Notes under the pieces: generated by a model
Seen by the model: only the letters and a program-made list of their open reading frames with translations
The model's database searches: none
What the model was told of the DNA's origin: nothing
Position numbers and translations under genes: made by a program
In this document: one piece after another, positions 49,562-59,700 of the stretch
How positions within the stretch are numbered: the first letter of the stretch is position 1
How the letters are laid out: each line of letters begins with the position of its first letter
Assembly (NCBI GenBank): GCA_916700875.1
Contig: CAKAKS010000022.1
Coordinates: 18,028,565-18,092,564 of the forward strand
Source of the DNA: Sebastes aleutianus
Taxonomy: Eukaryota > Chordata > Actinopteri > Perciformes > Sebastidae
DNA length: 64,000 bases
Direction of reading: 5' to 3'

Positions 49562-50137
49562 TTAAGGCCGTTGCACACCAAGTCCGTATTTCTCGTCTAA
49601 AATTGTTGCACGTTTAAAAATAAATACGACCTCACGTTGTGTCAAATTTGCACGACTCCGAAACTTTCGTTTTCGTTTTCAGAACAGGTTTGATTTTCTG
49701 CCTTTTTGATCGCATCTGTCAAAAGAGGGTTGTTTGACCACTCAGAGCCACCGTCCGTGCAAACGTCGCCATACAAAATGGCGTGATAAACATTTGCTTC
49801 GTCTCCCAACTCAAAGCACTTTACGATAAATAAATAAAAGAACACAGAGATGCATAGATTGCAGAACAGCAAAACAAATGATGCACAAAAGATTAAACTG
49901 TAGTGATTACGCTCTAGGCTGCTAAACGATAGCTTCTTGCTAATGTCATTCATTCATTAGCACCATTTGGGACTAGCGCTATCCGTTGCACCCACGTAAT
50001 GAATTCAGTATTGTCGAATTGTCGAATGAATAGAATAATAAAGCGCATTGGACTCAGTGTGCAATTTTTATCGGATGACGGACTAAAAAAAAGCGTATAC
50101 GAAAAAAAACGGACTAGTGTGCAAAGACCTTTAGCCA
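49562..50137. mobile_element. MITE with AAGGCCGTTGCACACCAAGT ends (family H)
   Basis: Left end AAGGCCGTTGCACACCAAGT and right end ACTAGTGTGCAAAGACCTTT form an imperfect inverted repeat. The right-end sequence (GAATAGAATAATAAAGCGCA to ATCTTGTTTCACCTT) recurs at 50390-50530. Non-coding. Confidence 0.55.
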
Positions 50138-50219
50138 TCTTGTTTCACCTTTCATTCACCTGTTTCTACTCTGCTCCGTCCAAAAGTTAAAACAATCTGC
50201 TGTCCAGCACCGATTAATA

Positions 50220-50535
50220 TATCTCAGTAGTTTAATCCGTAGTCTACACAAAAACAAAAACAAAACATAAAAGTTGTCATTTTACAGGAGTTGGCGAGCT
50301 GTTTCTCCGTGGTTCCAGGCTTTATGCGATGCTAAACTTATCGTCTGCCAATCTTTAGATCATAATCATCATATACGTAATTAATTCTTGTATTTCGTAT
50401 TTTCGTAACGAATAGAATAATAAAACGCATCGGACTCAGTGTGCATAGTTTCTGTGCATAACGTTTTTTATCAGATGACGGATAAAAAACTTTGTGTGCA
50501 AAGACCTCTAGCCATCTTGTTTCACCTTCCTTCAC
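50220..50535. repeat. Partial second copy of family H and neighbour repeat
   Basis: 50390-50530 repeats the right third of the preceding element (GGACTCAGTGTGCA, TGCAAAGACCT, TAGCCATCTTGTTTCACCTT). 50220-50365 resembles 47990-48120 (TTTAATCCGTAGTCTACAC, GGTTCCAGGCTTTATGCGA). Confidence 0.45.
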
Positions 50536-50569
50536 CTGTATTTGTGTATTTTGTCTGCCTGTGTGTAGT

Positions 50570-50930
50570 GTATAGGGTATAACAGGGCACCGGTGTTTCG
50601 GACCGCGTCCCCTCCTCGCGCCCCCTTGCCCCCTCGCTCCAGTTTCCTGATCCGTCTTAGATCTGCCGGGGTCGAGCTAAAGCCTCAAACAAAGGCCCGT
50701 TACACAGAGAGAGCCCCACGCCAACGTACTCATGTGTGGCTGAGGGCAGAGGAATGCACAATGCGTGTTTGTGTGTGTGCGACAGAGAGATTATGAGGAG
50801 TAGTGAGTGAGAGAATCAACACAAGTGTCCTTTCACTCGCGAATGTGTCGCCATTTGAATAATTCATTTCCTTACGCCAGTGAGCGGATGTGTAACTGTG
50901 TGTGTGTGAGCTGCAGACTGTTGTGGAGAG
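50570..50930. other. GC-richer intergenic island
   Basis: Non-repetitive stretch about 4 kb upstream of the slc38a2 promoter, with CpG-bearing text (GGACCGCGTCCCCTCCTCGC) and TTTGAATAATTCATTTCC. No gene recognised. A candidate distal regulatory region. Confidence 0.3.
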
Positions 50931-51395
50931 TTTGTGAATGCAATGAGATGATTTTAAATATAAGAATTTTTATTTGATATGACAAATATTCAGGTGACTT
51001 AACAGCTTGCCTAATTAGAACAAACATGTACACTTTTAAAGAACAAACAGATCTGTGCACCACGCCGGAATGACTAACAGCTTTGTTTACTCTCCGTCAA
51101 CAACATGAAACCAGCTTTTCCAGTTTGATTTGCATCTTTTGCATCAAAACTGTTCCCCTCGGTGACAAAAGCCAAAATTAGCGCGAACATTATGTGAAGC
51201 AGTTCAGGGTGTGAAGACTTAATGATGTTGCGTAATGTGTCAGAGAGGAGAAACATCGTCTTTACTGTCAGCTGCTGACATCTAACCTCCAGCTGAGACA
51301 AACATTCATAACAACACTGAACTCTGCATCTGACCTCTGACCTCTGACCCCTGACCTCTCTCTGTAGCAGCACGGGCACTTATCAGAGTAAAGAT

Positions 51396-52515
51396 CGGAC
51401 TAGTACAAGTACTAGCAGCAGTGTTACTAACGGTAGTAGTAGTACAAGTACTAGCAGTAGTAAGAGTAAAGGTAGTAGTAGTACAAGTACTAGCAGTAGG
51501 AAGAGTAAAGGTAGTAGTAGTACAAGTACTAGCAGCAGTGTTAGTAAAGGTAATAGTAGTACAAGTACTAGCAGTAGTATGAGTAAAGATAGTAGTAGTA
51601 CAAGTACTAGCAGCAGTGTTAGTAAAGGTAGTAGTAGTACAAGTACTAGCAGTAGTATGAGTAAAGGTAGTATAAGTACAAGTAGTAGCAGCAGTATGAG
51701 TAAAGGTAGTAGTAGTGCAAGTACTAGTAGCAGTATGAGTAAAGGTAGTAGTAGTAGTAGTACAAGTAGTAGCAGCAGTATGAGTAAAGGTAGTAGTAGT
51801 ACAAGTACTAGCAGTGGTATGAGTAAAGGTAGTAGTACAAGTACTAGCAGCAGTGTTAGTAAAGGTAGTAGTAGTACAAGTACTAGCAGTAGTATGAGTA
51901 AAGGTAGTATAAGTACAAGTAGTAGCAGCAGTATGAGTAAAGGTAGTAGTAGTAGTAGTAGTACAAGTAGTAGCAGCAGTATGAGTAAAGGTAGTAGTAC
52001 AAGTACTAGTAGCAGTATGAGTAAAGGTAGTAGTAGTAGTAGTAGTACAAGTAGTAGCAGCAGTATGAGTAAAGGTAGTAGTAGTACAAGTACTAGCAGT
52101 AGTATGAGTAAAGGTAGTAGTTGTACAAGTACTAGCAACAGTATGAGTAAAGGTAGTAGTAGTAGTAGTAGTACAAGCAGTAGTAGTAGTAATAGTACTA
52201 CAAGTACTAAAAGTAGTATTAGTAAAGGTAGTAGTAGTAGTAGTAGTAGTAATAGTAATAAAAGTAGTATGAGTAAAGGTAGTAGTAGTACTACAAGTAC
52301 TAGAAGTAATAGTAGAATAGCAGTATTAGTACTAGTAGAATAGTAATAGTAGTAGTAATAGTAGCAGTAGCTAGTATAAGTACAGGTAGTAGTAATTCTG
52401 TTCTTCTAATACAGTAATTCAGTAATATCTAGCAGTCTAGCAGCAACAACAGTAGTATAGTAGTAGTAGTACAAGTACTAAAAGTAGTATGAGTAGAATA
52501 GTAATAGTAATAGTA
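51396..52515. repeat. AGT-rich minisatellite, 39-bp unit
   Basis: Unit GGTAGTAGTAGTACAAGTAC then TAGCAGTAGTATGAGTAAA, repeated about twenty times with AGT-triplet length variation, degenerating after 52340. The unit length is a multiple of three, so long Ser/Thr and Leu/Val open frames occur on both strands. I regard these as artefacts. Confidence 0.9.
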
Positions 52516-53454
52516 GTAGTGGCTCTTATGAGTACAAGTAGTAGTAATTGTGTTTTAGCAGTAATATGTAGCAGTCTAGCAGTAGTATAGTAGTGGTAGT
52601 GGTGATAAGATTCAGAGACAGAGAGCGTAGCTTTAACAATGGTTGTAGTATTAACAGCAGGCGTGTTGTTGACCCTTTAACAGTAAACGTAAACATTGCC
52701 GTGTACTTCCTGTTGTACTTCCTGTTGCAGTAGAGGTGACACTGTTCTATATTTATGAGTTCAAAGGTCACACTGATGATTAACACACTGTACGGCTCTC
52801 AGTCATCACAGCATTAATAATACACTGGAAACCAGAGCTGTGGAACATTTCCCTCCCACACACCTGACCGGCGGTGTGAATGAGGATCAGGATGACCGCC
52901 GTCACATGACAGCGTTTGTGTGTAATCTCCTTCAGACAGGGAGGTCTGCTTTGAAGCTCCGCTGACACCCTGTGATCTGGAGCGACAGATCCAGGACCCT
53001 TCACCTCCTGCACTACTTCACCTTCACAAGGTCTACAGCGAGGGAATGCTGATCTTATTCTGCTTCAGAGCATTGTCCTATAATAATAAATATGAAAACA
53101 GAGACACACCACAATGTAGAAGTGATTGCCAGCGTACCTCTGCAGTTACCGGTCATAAAAATGACTTTTAAATAATGAATAGTGTTAAAAAACATCCAGT
53201 TTAAAATGTAGTGAAATGAACAAAGGAACATGACAGGTGGTGTCGATGAAGGGCTACTTGAGTTCATCTGACAGGACTCTGGTCTATTTAGACCGCTTCA
53301 ACAGAATCGCATTGCTAGGCAACGGCTTGGATCCATGTTTACTTCCTGTCATCAAAGACTGTAGAAGCAAAGAGACGATTTAAATAATAATACGCCATTT
53401 TGGACTGAAAATGCGTATTATATTTTTAATATTTTATTGTTCAACACAGGCCAT

Positions 53455-54075
53455 TTCGAGTACAAGTACTAGAGGTAGTAGTAGTAGTAGTACAAGTTTT
53501 AGCAGTAGTAAGAGTATAGGCAGTAGTAGTACAAGTACTAGCTGTAGTATGAGTAAAGGTAGTAGTAGTACAAGTACTAGCTGTAGTATGAGTAAAGGTA
53601 GTAGTAGTACAAGTACTAGCTGTAGTATGAGTAAAGGTAGTAGTAGTACAAGTACTAGACGTAGTAGTAGTACAAGTACTAGCAGTAGTAAGAGTAGAGG
53701 TAGTAGTAGTACAAGTACTAGCTGTAGTATGAGTAAAGGTAATAGTAGTACAAGTTCTAGCAGTAGTAAGAGTAGAGGTAGTAGTAGTACAAGTTCTAGC
53801 TGTAGTATGAGGAAAAGGTAGTAGTAGTACAAGTACTAGAGGTAGTAGTAGTAGTACAAGTACTAGCAGTAGTATGAGTAAAGGTAGTAGTAGTACAAGT
53901 TCTAGCTGTAGTATGAGTAAAAGGTAGTAGTAGTACAAGTACTAGCAGTAGTAATAGTACAAGTACTAGCAGTAGTATGAGTGAAGGTAGTAGTAGTAGT
54001 AGTAGTAGTAGTAGTACTAAAAGTAGCATGAGTAAAGGTAGTAGTGAAAGTACTAGAAGTAGTAGTAGTTGAACC
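53455..54075. repeat. Second AGT-rich minisatellite with the same 39-bp unit
   Basis: Same unit with TAGCTGTAGTATGAGTAAAG variants. The array is flanked on each side by related unique sequence (53331-53450 and 54125-54305, sharing CATGTTTACTT, AGAAGCAAAGAGACG and TATTGTTCAACACAGG). Confidence 0.85.
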
Positions 54076-54888
54076 GTAGTACAAGTAGTATAAGTATAGT
54101 AATTCTGTTTTAGCAGTAACATCTTTCCATGTTTACTTCTTGTCAGCAAAGAGTTTAGAAGCAAAGAGACGAAAGTCCGGTGTTTTTTGACAACAGCCGC
54201 TGCCGCAATTTTGGACTGAAAACTGTTGTTATATTTATAATATTTTATCTTTTATTAATTTATTTTATTTATTTATTTTTATCTTTTTATTGTTCAACAC
54301 AGGACAATAATTCTGTTTTACTTTTGTACGGCACTTTGTAGGCGGACGTTTAACTGGCGTCTGTTAGTCGTCGCTTTCAGTCCAAAAAGGGTGGAAGCGT
54401 AGCTTTACTTGCTGGGCGCTGACGTCGCAATGGAACGAACAATAGACTTTCCCTTCTTATCAATATACAATCTTTGCTTGTCAGCTTACGTCATTCATAT
54501 TCATACACTGCAACAGGAAATAAACTGGGACACACAGAGTATTAAACTCGATGATTAATCCTTTAATTGTCATAATGTGACCTTAGATGTTCCCGTAATG
54601 ATTAAAGAATGACTGGAACATTCTTATACTTCAGAACACTTAATGGTATTATTGTCGTATATTTATGGCTTTCCTTGCTAAAACCTATTATGACAATGTA
54701 CCAGAGGGTTCCTGTGGTTTTCCAGGAGGGAGAGTCTCTAGGTCATTGCTCTGTTTGTACACAAAGGCACGGCACTGTGCGTAAAAAGTCTCCACCTCCA
54801 TTTAAACCACTCTGGCCACTCCTCCTCCTCTTCCTCTCTCTCACTCACTCCTCCTCCTCCTCCACCCTCCTTCCCTGTAGGTCTGGGC

Positions 54889-54897
54889 TGATGCAAT
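54889..54897 (+). promoter_or_regulatory. Amino acid response element (CARE/AARE) of slc38a2
   Basis: TGATGCAAT is a perfect C/EBP-ATF composite site (TGATGxAAx), bound by ATF4 and C/EBP during amino acid limitation. Human SLC38A2 is known to have a functional AARE, located in its first intron beside a purine-rich element. Here the site follows a strongly pyrimidine-rich tract (54825-54880, purine-rich on the other strand) and lies ten bases upstream of TATAAAA. The role is inferred from sequence and family knowledge. Confidence 0.75.
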
Positions 54898-54906
54898 GCT
54901 CATCTT

Positions 54907-54913
54907 TATAAAA
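54907..54913 (+). promoter_or_regulatory. TATA box of slc38a2
   Basis: TTTATAAAAGGG context. Transcription should start about 25-32 bases downstream, near 54938-54945 (CAGCAGAACACTC). It lies immediately 3' of the response element and 367 bases before the first donor splice site. Confidence 0.7.
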
Positions 54914-54939
54914 GGGTGAGTCCCCACCCCTCCTCCAGC

Positions 54940-55280
54940 AGAACACTCTTTTCTCTCCGAGCGCACACCGCATCTCTGGGAATTTGGCTTCTAAACAGAT
55001 TTAAATCTTAAAATTTCTTGTGATTTTTACGCGTCTGTTGGTTTATTCTACCCAGAGTGTTTTTTATTTAGTATTACTTGACTTGAAAGGGTTCAGCCAT
55101 AGTGTTTTGAGTCTATCGGCCTTTATCCATTCATCTGACAATTTAGTCAATAAACCTAATTAAATTTAATAAACCTAAATACACTCAAGGATCAGTCGGC
55201 TTTTTGTGAAGAAATCGTCCGGACATTTGGTGTTTTTTACTGAAAGGATTTTACAGGCATCCTGCCACATCTTCAACAAG
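54940..55280 (+). other. slc38a2: slc38a2 exon 1, non-coding 5'UTR
   Basis: From the predicted TATA-directed start to the donor CAACAAG|GTAAGA. About 340 bases, AU-rich, and I see no ATG anywhere in it, so scanning ribosomes would reach the exon 2 start unhindered. The 5' end is inferred from the TATA position. Confidence 0.65.
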
Positions 55281-56232
55281 GTAAGAATGGCATCTCATCA
55301 TTTACTGTCAGTAAATTACCGGATGTAGGCGGCTCAGTATTGGAAAGATAATTCAAAAGCTTGATACACTTTTTGGTTTGCTTCTTTTTTTTAAAAACAA
55401 AAAGTCTTTTGTTTGTGTTTTGATAATGAAAAGTGGATGTTGCCACTAGCTCCTTTAAGTCAGTATTAAATCTGCCTATTAGGGTGTGTGTGTGTGGATC
55501 TATTTCTAAAGCAGAGCAAGAAATGTTTTTTTTTCTGAGAGGCCTGATGCGTTATTTCTTACCATAAATAAATAAATAAATAATGTGACAGTGATGCTGC
55601 AGTGCTTGACAGACTCGTGTCTGGAGGGTTGTCATTGCCACACAGGTGATTATTATTGAAACACAATGGAGAAAGTGGAGTGAGGAAATAATGTAAACCC
55701 AGCTCTGTGTGTCATCAGACAAAAAAAAAAAAAAAAAGAGGAAATAATCACAAACCCCTCAGAGCGCGAGACTCTGCGCAAAATGGAAAGCCATGCCCAT
55801 AAAGAGACAACACGTGCCATTGTTTCCATTTGGAGCCGGCCATGGAAATAATGTCATTAACTGGACTTTGCACTCCACATGTGCCATTCAGCCAAGAGAG
55901 AGATATATATTACATTACAGATTTAATATCCACATGTTTTTGATTTATTGTCACCTCATTGTGGTTTATACAATGTCTGTTCTGTGTGTGCGTTAAGACG
56001 CTGATGACACACCCTTATACACTTCTAAAATGATTTTTGGAGGTAAATGTGCGCACAGTCAGCCGTGCGTACTGCGGCTTTTTTTTTGTCATTCAACGTC
56101 TCCATCTGAGGCTGAGGTGAAGTTGGGTGGACTCGGATGCCGGTCTGGTATTTTTCCACTGCCGGTGCGTCACCCCTCCCTTCTTTCTTCTCTCCCCCCA
56201 TCCTCCATCCCTCCTCCTCTCTCTAAAGAAAA

Positions 56233-56242
56233 GTCACATGAC
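56233..56242 (+). promoter_or_regulatory. E-box palindrome in slc38a2 intron 1
   Basis: GTCACATGAC is a ten-base palindrome-like E-box of the M-box/CLEAR type recognised by MITF/TFE or USF factors. It lies in a GC-richer, low-repeat island (56090-56335) of the first intron, after a CRE-like GTGCGTCACC at about 56164. Function is inferred from motif only. Confidence 0.3.
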
Positions 56243-56641
56243 CAGAGATTCATGAGGCGCGCTCCCACCCTGCTCACTGTAATATTGATTATTCTAAGGG
56301 GGAGCGTGAACGCGCACTGCTAGAAATAAAAGACGCAGGACGCAGATAATAATATAAATTAAATTTGTTTGGTTTTTTTTGTTCTTCTTCTTCTTTGAGG
56401 TATTTATTTATTTAGTCTTATCTTTTATTTTCTTTATTTTCTTTGTTAGATATGTGAAATACATGAAATGTCATGTCTTTGAAATTCTGACTAAACATCT
56501 CATTGTATAATTTAATTATTAATATTGTTAGTCTTTCTGTATATGTATATATGTTTATATATGTCTATATGTAAAATTCAATAAAAATATTGTTTAAAAA
56601 AAATATATAAATTAAATTTGCTTTTTTTTTCTCTGCTCAGC

Positions 56642-56763
56642 ATGAAGCAGCCTGCCAGAACTGAGATGAGCCGTTTCAACATCTCTCCGGAGGATGACAG
56701 CAGCAGCACCAACAGCAACGACTACACCTACCAGGACTGTCCCAAGAAGGTCCCACTGGGCGG
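56642..56763 (+). CDS. slc38a2: slc38a2 exon 2 with start codon
   Basis: Acceptor tctctgctcag, then C and ATG. It encodes the Ser/Asp-rich cytosolic N-terminus (MSRFNISPEDDSSSTNSNDY and on), which in mammals carries degradation and stability determinants. It ends GG|GTAAGA in phase 2. A later in-frame Met (MSRF) is less likely to be the start, because family members begin upstream with MK. Confidence 0.93.
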
Positions 56764-59700
56764 GTAAGACCGGCTTTAAAATAAATATCTCATCAATATA
56801 TAAAGGTTTTTTATTCTTTCCCACTGACAATGTTGTTTGGTTACGATTGTCCAGAAGTTTTAAATCATTATCACTATTATGTGGTCATATTATTTCTTTA
56901 CATTAATCTTGTCTCTGGGTGGAGGCTTCAGATAAGCTTAGTGGGGTTTTTGCCTCTTCCTTCCACTGTATATCATTCATTTAGTTTTATTTTGTTATGT
57001 TGTATAGTCTTAAATTGTGCACAAAAAAAAAAGAAAAGAAAAAAATAACAACATATAGAGAGGCGAAGCCCCGCCTTTTCCAGTGGACCCTTATTTTGGT
57101 AAAAAATATGACTGGAAGTCAACAGCGAGGGACAAATATTTGTTTTAATCCGGTCGAATTGCGCCATGAAATACACATAATAATGTTTGTCGATTTAAAA
57201 GATAAAAAGATTTGATAAAATAAAAACGTTGTTGTAACGTTGTAACGTTAGCTTACCAAACACACAATAACGGTAGCTTCAGCGAGAGTGACGTCACTTA
57301 CGCAACTTTTAGGGTGTGTAGTCTTTCTTATTACGTCATCATCAATAACTCGTACCTCTGTAGATGGACATCGAGTTCAATAAAGAAAGCATAAAAAAAG
57401 AAAAAGAAAATGTAATTACGGATTTTCTTGACTTGCAAAATCATCAATGGCACAATTCAAACAGGATAAAAAAAAATATTTGTCTCTCTACATTGACTAC
57501 CATTCATATTGTTTCCAAAATAAGGTCCCATGGGGTGGGACTTTGCATCTCTATTAGAAAAAAAAAGAGCCCTTATTTTGAACTATACGTCCTGTACACG
57601 CATTAATTCTTCTCTCTTTTATTCCCTTTTAAAGCCAATACTCTGACATAGAAGCAGAGAGTCAGAACTTCCTCCCTGAACACAACCTGGGCAAGAAGAA
57701 GTATGAGACCGAATATGTAAGAGCCTCTCTCTCTTCCTCCGACACATTTATCTTGCTTTGCATGTCATTTTTTGTTGTTGCCTAATCTAACTGTGACCTT
57801 CTTTTATTTTCCCACAGCACCAAGGCAATGCCTCCTTTGGCATGTCCGTCTTCAACCTGGGCAACGCCATCATGGGCAGCGGCATCCTGGGTCTGTCCTA
57901 CGCTATGGCCAACACTGGCATCGCCCTGTTTGTGTAAGTTTTGACGTCCTTTATTCACTTTGAAATGGAGATTAACAAATGGTGGTGACGCCAAGGCAAT
58001 AACAAGTGCAAAACACCGTCAGATCTTGAGGTAACAACACGTAACATAAGAGGAAGAGGTTAAAAGTAAAGGAAAACCGCCACTTGAAAACGAGGGCATG
58101 GTTTTGTTTTTCATAATCTTGATCTGACGGAGGCGAACAGCAGCAGGTGTGGTTTTGTCTGTTGCGTCAAGGTTGCGGTTCGATCAGGATGTGCCGAGCC
58201 TCTGCGGGGCCTTTTTTTTTTTTCCCGCCAGCAGTGTGTCCTGACCCTGAGCAGCAGCAGCAGATTACAACGGGGGTCGAGAGTTTACAAATGGTCATCG
58301 CTTGCAGTTTAAGCACTCGCTGTCATTGTTTGCTGTAGATAAAACTGTGGAGAGAGAGTCGTTTTTAGTGGGAAAGTTCTCTTTGTTTTCTTTATGATGA
58401 GAGCTCCCTCTATTGGTTATCCAGAGCAATTTGAGATCACAATGTCCTTTATTTTAAGCCGTTTCTTGTCAGCTTCCTTCATTTTTTATTAGTGTCAGTT
58501 CAGCCCAGTTTCCTAGGGAAAAAACACCACTTATTACAGCATCTTTCCTCAAATCGAACGTAAGAAAAGCTGTCTAAAAAGGCCACAACACAACACCCCC
58601 AATCATCTTACTGTCTCTGAGACACAACCTGAAGCACCCAGGATGCAGAAACCAGCTAAAGAAAGACCAGTAAACTGAGAATATGAATATATGTTCTCAT
58701 AGTAGGTTGCTAGATTATTCTGGGTGCCACTAAATGGCAGTTGCATGTCAGTCTACAAACACAGGGAGTGACGGGAGAAGCGGCTTAGCCGAGCTAATCC
58801 GGCCGCCTTTGGGTTATGTAAACTGAGAACTAAACGTACGCTCGCAGGAGAGATCACGGCGTGGCTCTCTCTCTGTCAGCCCAGCAGCCGGCCAATCGAA
58901 GCCCTGCCCATCCGCAGGAAGACAGCTTGTCTGTTTGCATTTCGCAACGCTGTCTGGTTGCTCCTCTCATCAGCAATTACAGTTACAAAACGTTAAGTAA
59001 CCTCTCGTAGAACAAACTTAACTCCCCATGAGAGGTTATCCAAAGCATATATTTGTTGTAGCGTGCAAAGCGATAAGGTTTTAATCATTATGATGTCAGA
59101 GAGCGAGAGGCAGGCGAGCGGCCAGAAAGAGGCTCAAAGCAGCTGGACGGTCACATACAGGGAGGAAACGGTCCCCAAATGGCATGGAGATACATTTCCA
59201 TCTGGACTATTAATACCCGGCACATATTGCTGGCTCCGCAGCAGTCCAAGGGTGCTAACAGGATCCCGTACAGGGAAACCTTTCGTCCTTTGTTACCCTG
59301 CTGATGCTGCTCGTGACTCAAAAAGAACCTGCAGGCGTTCAAGGTCTTTGCTGATCAGGCCGACAAAACGTGGGAGAATGCAGGTTTTTTCGTCACATTG
59401 GATGATTTTCCATCTGGGGAAAATCCTCTGATTGCTGACACTGAAGATAGTTTGAGATAATTATTCATTGGCCACTCCTTGAGGAACTTGTTGTTCTTGA
59501 AACAAGCAGAAATATATGAAATTGTCTCGTCCTGCTGGCAGATTCTTCTTCATTAGATTTCATTTTACCTGCCAAAATAATAAATAATAAATAAGCAGGG
59601 AGGAGCAGCAGCAGGCCGATGACTCACTGTACGGAGAAATAAATAAGTTTGGGGAAATAAATAAGGGGTGAAATGCAAAGGGAAAATCGTGTAGAAATAA

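Noticed and set aside
51579..52343. 254-codon Ser/Thr-rich open frame (repeats of MSKGSSSTSTSSS) and its 251-codon Leu-rich counterpart on the other strand
   Set aside because: Both come from a 39-bp AGT minisatellite whose unit length is divisible by three, so several frames stay open on both strands. There is no promoter, splice or domain evidence.
53411..53938. Similar Ser- or Leu/Thr-rich open frames in the second AGT array
   Set aside because: Same artefact of triplet-phased repeats.
59063..59431. 122-codon open frame in slc38a2 intron 4
   Set aside because: Composition and sequence show no family resemblance. It lies in an intron and is not bounded by splice sites in a consistent phase.
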